Source: Pseudomonadota bacterium (lineage in GTDB: Bacteria > Pseudomonadota > Gammaproteobacteria > Xanthomonadales > Rhodanobacteraceae). From it: a DNA stretch of 10,178 nucleotides. Below are positions 7,987-10,178 of the stretch, piece by piece. Where the stretch lies: NCBI GenBank assembly GCA_018241165.1, contig JAFEEK010000448.1:1-10178 (forward strand), in the 5' to 3' direction. The translations under genes and the position numbers were made by a program. Position 1 is the stretch's first letter. Each line of letters begins with the position of its first letter. The notes below the pieces were generated by a model. The model saw only the letters and a program-made list of their open reading frames with translations, ran no database searches and was not told the DNA's origin.

Positions 7987-9227
7987 GACGCTGCCACCTT
8001 GCGATCTGCTGGGGTAGCTGAACATTCTCGCCACGCATGCGCGAGCCGTACCATGCCCAGTTCGCGCGATGCCCCGCGCACGGTGATGCCGCGCTCCATG
8101 GAACAAAACAGACGCATCGCCTCGGAATCCATGGCATGCGCTCGGATCAAGTAGCTGCCGGGCAGCAGTGGCAGGTTGTTGAACACGATCTGCGCCGAAT
8201 ACAGTCCTTCATCGATCCGAACGGGCCGGCAACCATCCATGTCCGAGGCAAGACCGTATACGGTCGTGCCATCGGCCTTGCTCAAGCCAAAGGCGATGAC
8301 TGGTTCGCGCCCATAACGCGAACTCACTTTGACACAAGCGGCGAGGTCGCCGCCTTGTTCAATCATCACTGGCAGATCCGCAGCCTGTCCGTTCAAGGCG
8401 AACTCGACCATTTCGAATTCGGTGCCGCGTCCGGTCGACTGGATATGCGCTGCTTCCTGCATCGCGGTCTTGCGTTCGTGGTACGCGAGATAGGCCTGGG
8501 TAACTTCGAAAACATCCCCACTGGCTTCCACGTGCCCATGCCGCAACCACAACGCTTGTCGGCACAATTTCTGGATGTGGTACATGCTGTGCGAAACGAG
8601 AATGAGCGTGCCGCCATTGGACAGGTAATCCTCCATCCAGCGCACGCACTTTTTCTGGAACGACTCGTCGCCCACCGCGAGTACTTCGTCCGTGATCAGC
8701 AAATCCGGACGCAAGGCGGCGACGATGGCAAAACCCAGACGTACTCCCATCCCGGACGAATAGTGTTTGACCGGCTCGTCGATGTAGTTCCCGATGTCGG
8801 CAAATTCGATGATCTCGGCCATCTTGGCGCGGGTTTCTTCGACCGACAGGCCATATAGCGCAGCCGACAACGCGATGTTGTCGCGCCCGGAATACTCCGG
8901 GTGGAAACCGGCGCCAAGTTCAAGCAATGCTCCTACGCGGCCATCCACGACTACTTGGCCCGTACTCGGGGTGAGCACACCGGTGAGCAGCTTCAGCAAG
9001 GTCGACTTGCCGGCGCCGTTCTCGCCGATCAAGCCGAGAGATTGGCCGCGTTCGACTTGCAGATCCACGCCTTCGAGCACACTTACCGCATCGTCGTCGC
9101 GGCGTCCGAACAGCAAGCGCCCCAATGCGCGCAAGCGGTCGCGTCGATGAAAGACTTTTGGATATGCCTTTCCCAATCCATTGGCACGAAGCAGGACGTG
9201 AGCTCTGGATGCTTGCACCGAGTCCAT
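7983..9227 (-). CDS. wzt: Polysaccharide-export ABC transporter ATPase, Wzt-like with C-terminal domain
   Basis: ATPase subunit that would power export of an undecaprenyl-linked glycan through a Wzm-type permease at the inner membrane. The 414-residue protein has Walker A GLIGENGAGKS (K74), a Q-loop-equivalent region ELGAGFHPEYSGRDNI (103-118), signature YSSGM.VRLGFA (156-167), Walker B LLITDEVLAVGD (176-187, E181) and switch H213 in VSHS. These are hallmarks of the Wzt/KpsT/TagH exporter group rather than importers. Residues about 265-390 form an extra domain rich in beta strands (TEFEMVEFALN, GLYSAQIVFNNLPLLPGSYLIRAHAMD), matching the Wzt carbohydrate-binding C-terminal domain that reads the finished, capped chain end. 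The ATG at 9227 is 7 nt after the radical SAM stop; upstream in-frame ATGs would overlap that gene. No wzm is present in the window; it may lie upstream, beyond the right edge. Confidence 0.92.
   Translation of the reverse strand: MDSVQASRAHVLLRANGLGKAYPKVFHRRDRLRALGRLLFGRRDDDAVSVLEGVDLQVERGQSLGLIGENGAGKSTLLKLLTGVLTPSTGQVVVDGRVGALLELGAGFHPEYSGRDNIALSAALYGLSVEETRAKMAEIIEFADIGNYIDEPVKHYSSGMGVRLGFAIVAALRPDLLITDEVLAVGDESFQKKCVRWMEDYLSNGGTLILVSHSMYHIQKLCRQALWLRHGHVEASGDVFEVTQAYLAYHERKTAMQEAAHIQSTGRGTEFEMVEFALNGQAADLPVMIEQGGDLAACVKVSSRYGREPVIAFGLSKADGTTVYGLASDMDGCRPVRIDEGLYSAQIVFNNLPLLPGSYLIRAHAMDSEAMRLFCSMERGITVRGASRELGMVRLAHAWRECSATPADRKVAAS
7994..8000 (-). promoter_or_regulatory. Strong ribosome-binding site AAGGTGG deciding the methyltransferase start
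   Basis: On the minus strand AAGGTGG differs from the consensus AAGGAGG at one base and ends 7 nt before the GTG at 7984-7986. It is the best ribosome site in the right-hand gene block. It lies inside the last codons of the wzt gene and supports the GTGA overlap start over the upstream ATG at 8025. Confidence 0.7.
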
Positions 9228-9234
9228 CGCGAGC

Positions 9235-10178
9235 TCAAAAATCCACGGCCATGGCATTGTGGAACGTCGGCCCTTCGTGGCCGATCGGTCCCATCTCGCA
9301 TTGGCCGCAAATGGACATGCCGGCACGGTTCTCGATCATCTGCCGCTTGAATCGCGCACGCAGCTCCCCGCGCAGGATCTCGCTGTACTTCTGCTTCAGC
9401 AGGTTGCCGAACTCGCCCGCTCGCGGGTGGATGCAACACGGCACCACCGTGCCATCCGCATCCATGTACAGCACGCGAATTTCACCGCGCCACGGATGCG
9501 CGTTGTATTCCTCAGGTTCGGCAAGAAACACACATGCGCCCTTCGGCACTTCAATGCGGCGATGCGTCATGTTTTGCGCAGATTCTGGCAATGCCATCCA
9601 GCTGCGGAATTCGGGTGCCCATCCGCGCGGCTCCAGTACCTCTCGCCAACGTGCCATCGCCTGCGGGTTTTCGACAACCGAGCGGGTAATCAATTGCAGG
9701 TTTGGGGACCAGCGGTCGCGCAATTCGCGTGTGCGCTCCAGGAATTCAATGAATTTTTCCCACTTTGAAGGCGGTCGCAGGCGCTCGTATTCGGCCGGAC
9801 TGCCGTCGCCATCGCAACTCACTGCCAATCGGGTGATGACGTTTTGCTTGAGGGTTTTTTCGAAATCGTCCCAATACACTTGCTGGCCATTGGTGGATAT
9901 CTCCACAATTTCCGCCTTCCACTTTTGCTCGGGAATGGCAGAAACGATTTCGGAAAGCTGCTTGTGCAGCAAAGGTTCGCCAAAATTGAACAGTCGCAGC
10001 AAGTGGATTCGCTGAACATCCAAGTTGGCCAGGCATGTACGGAAATCAGCGACCGATATGCGCTTGATCTTGGGCAGCAGTGTGGAGTTCGGACAGCCCA
10101 GGCAACGCAACTGGCATCCGTGGACAATGTCCAGATGCGCACAATAGATGTCCTTGGGCTGCACCAATGATGTAGCAG
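9235..10178 (-). CDS. Radical SAM protein with short SPASM/twitch domain (5' end uncertain)
   Basis: Radical SAM enzyme that cleaves S-adenosylmethionine at a [4Fe-4S] cluster to start a radical reaction; substrate unknown. Counting from the TTG at 10167, the cluster motif is GCQLRCLGC (C18, C22, C25), followed by the GGE-like LFNFGEPLLH (59-68) and ISTNG (90-94). The C-terminal part holds C212, the SPASM-type MDADGTVVPCC (C244, C245), the typical GEFGNLL..KYSEIL segment, and CGQC (C287, C290). No cysteine follows, so only one auxiliary cluster seems possible, as in twitch domains or shortened SPASM. The open frame continues to the window edge without a stop; neither the TTG at 10167 nor the GTG at 10164 has a ribosome site, so the true start may lie outside. 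wzt follows after 7 nt. Base composition is locally AT-rich compared with neighbours, suggesting separate acquisition. Confidence 0.9.
   Translation of the reverse strand, partial: ATSLVQPKDIYCAHLDIVHGCQLRCLGCPNSTLLPKIKRISVADFRTCLANLDVQRIHLLRLFNFGEPLLHKQLSEIVSAIPEQKWKAEIVEISTNGQQVYWDDFEKTLKQNVITRLAVSCDGDGSPAEYERLRPPSKWEKFIEFLERTRELRDRWSPNLQLITRSVVENPQAMARWREVLEPRGWAPEFRSWMALPESAQNMTHRRIEVPKGACVFLAEPEEYNAHPWRGEIRVLYMDADGTVVPCCIHPRAGEFGNLLKQKYSEILRGELRARFKRQMIENRAGMSICGQCEMGPIGHEGPTFHNAMAVDF

Noticed and set aside
7987..8106. Upstream methyltransferase starts (codons at 8106 or 8025)
   Set aside because: They add unconserved residues encoded inside wzt; the GTGA overlap with AAGGTGG is a better start.

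Overview
The window is GC-rich, tightly packed bacterial chromosome. GlyA (for example the VAGFSAYSQ and [18 protein letters not shown] stretches) and the glyA-nrdR order look like Xanthomonadales (Lysobacterales) gammaproteobacteria as I remember them. The source is probably a member of that order, perhaps Rhodanobacteraceae; the exact genus cannot be read from the sequence.

Left half (about 1-4282): conserved housekeeping genes. nrdR (cut by the left edge) and glyA lie on the minus strand as an apparent operon. A 96-bp divergent intergenic region separates glyA from a plus-strand pair, ettA (ABC-F translation factor) and pyrF (OMP decarboxylase), which are only 2 nt apart.

Boundary (4283-4398): pyrF converges on the next block. 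Between them is a compound palindrome of two REP-like units in inverted orientation (a REPIN-like element). Its distal unit forms the last 13 codons and the stop of the neighbouring glycosyltransferase gene.

Right half (4356-10178): five minus-strand genes in one likely transcription unit. In transcription order they are: a radical SAM protein with one auxiliary-cluster (twitch or short SPASM) domain, cut or nearly cut by the right edge; a Wzt-type polysaccharide-export ABC ATPase with a C-terminal extension; a class I methyltransferase with a predicted C-terminal coiled coil, starting at a GTG that overlaps the wzt stop; a 621-residue protein joining a PqqD/RRE-like winged-helix region to a GT-A-like glycosyltransferase and a long unrecognised C-terminus; and a GT2 rhamnosyltransferase-like enzyme. 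Gaps are short or negative throughout. This reads as part of a cell-surface glycan locus of the ABC-transporter (Wzm/Wzt) type, in which a methyltransferase may cap the chain and the Wzt C-terminal domain may read the cap. The permease Wzm is not in the window.

The least ordinary part is a radical SAM enzyme together with a PqqD/RRE-like domain, both typical of peptide-modification systems, inside a glycan-export operon. No precursor peptide is visible, so a peptide-linked function is only a hypothesis. No rRNA, tRNA, CRISPR array, transposase or phage gene was seen.
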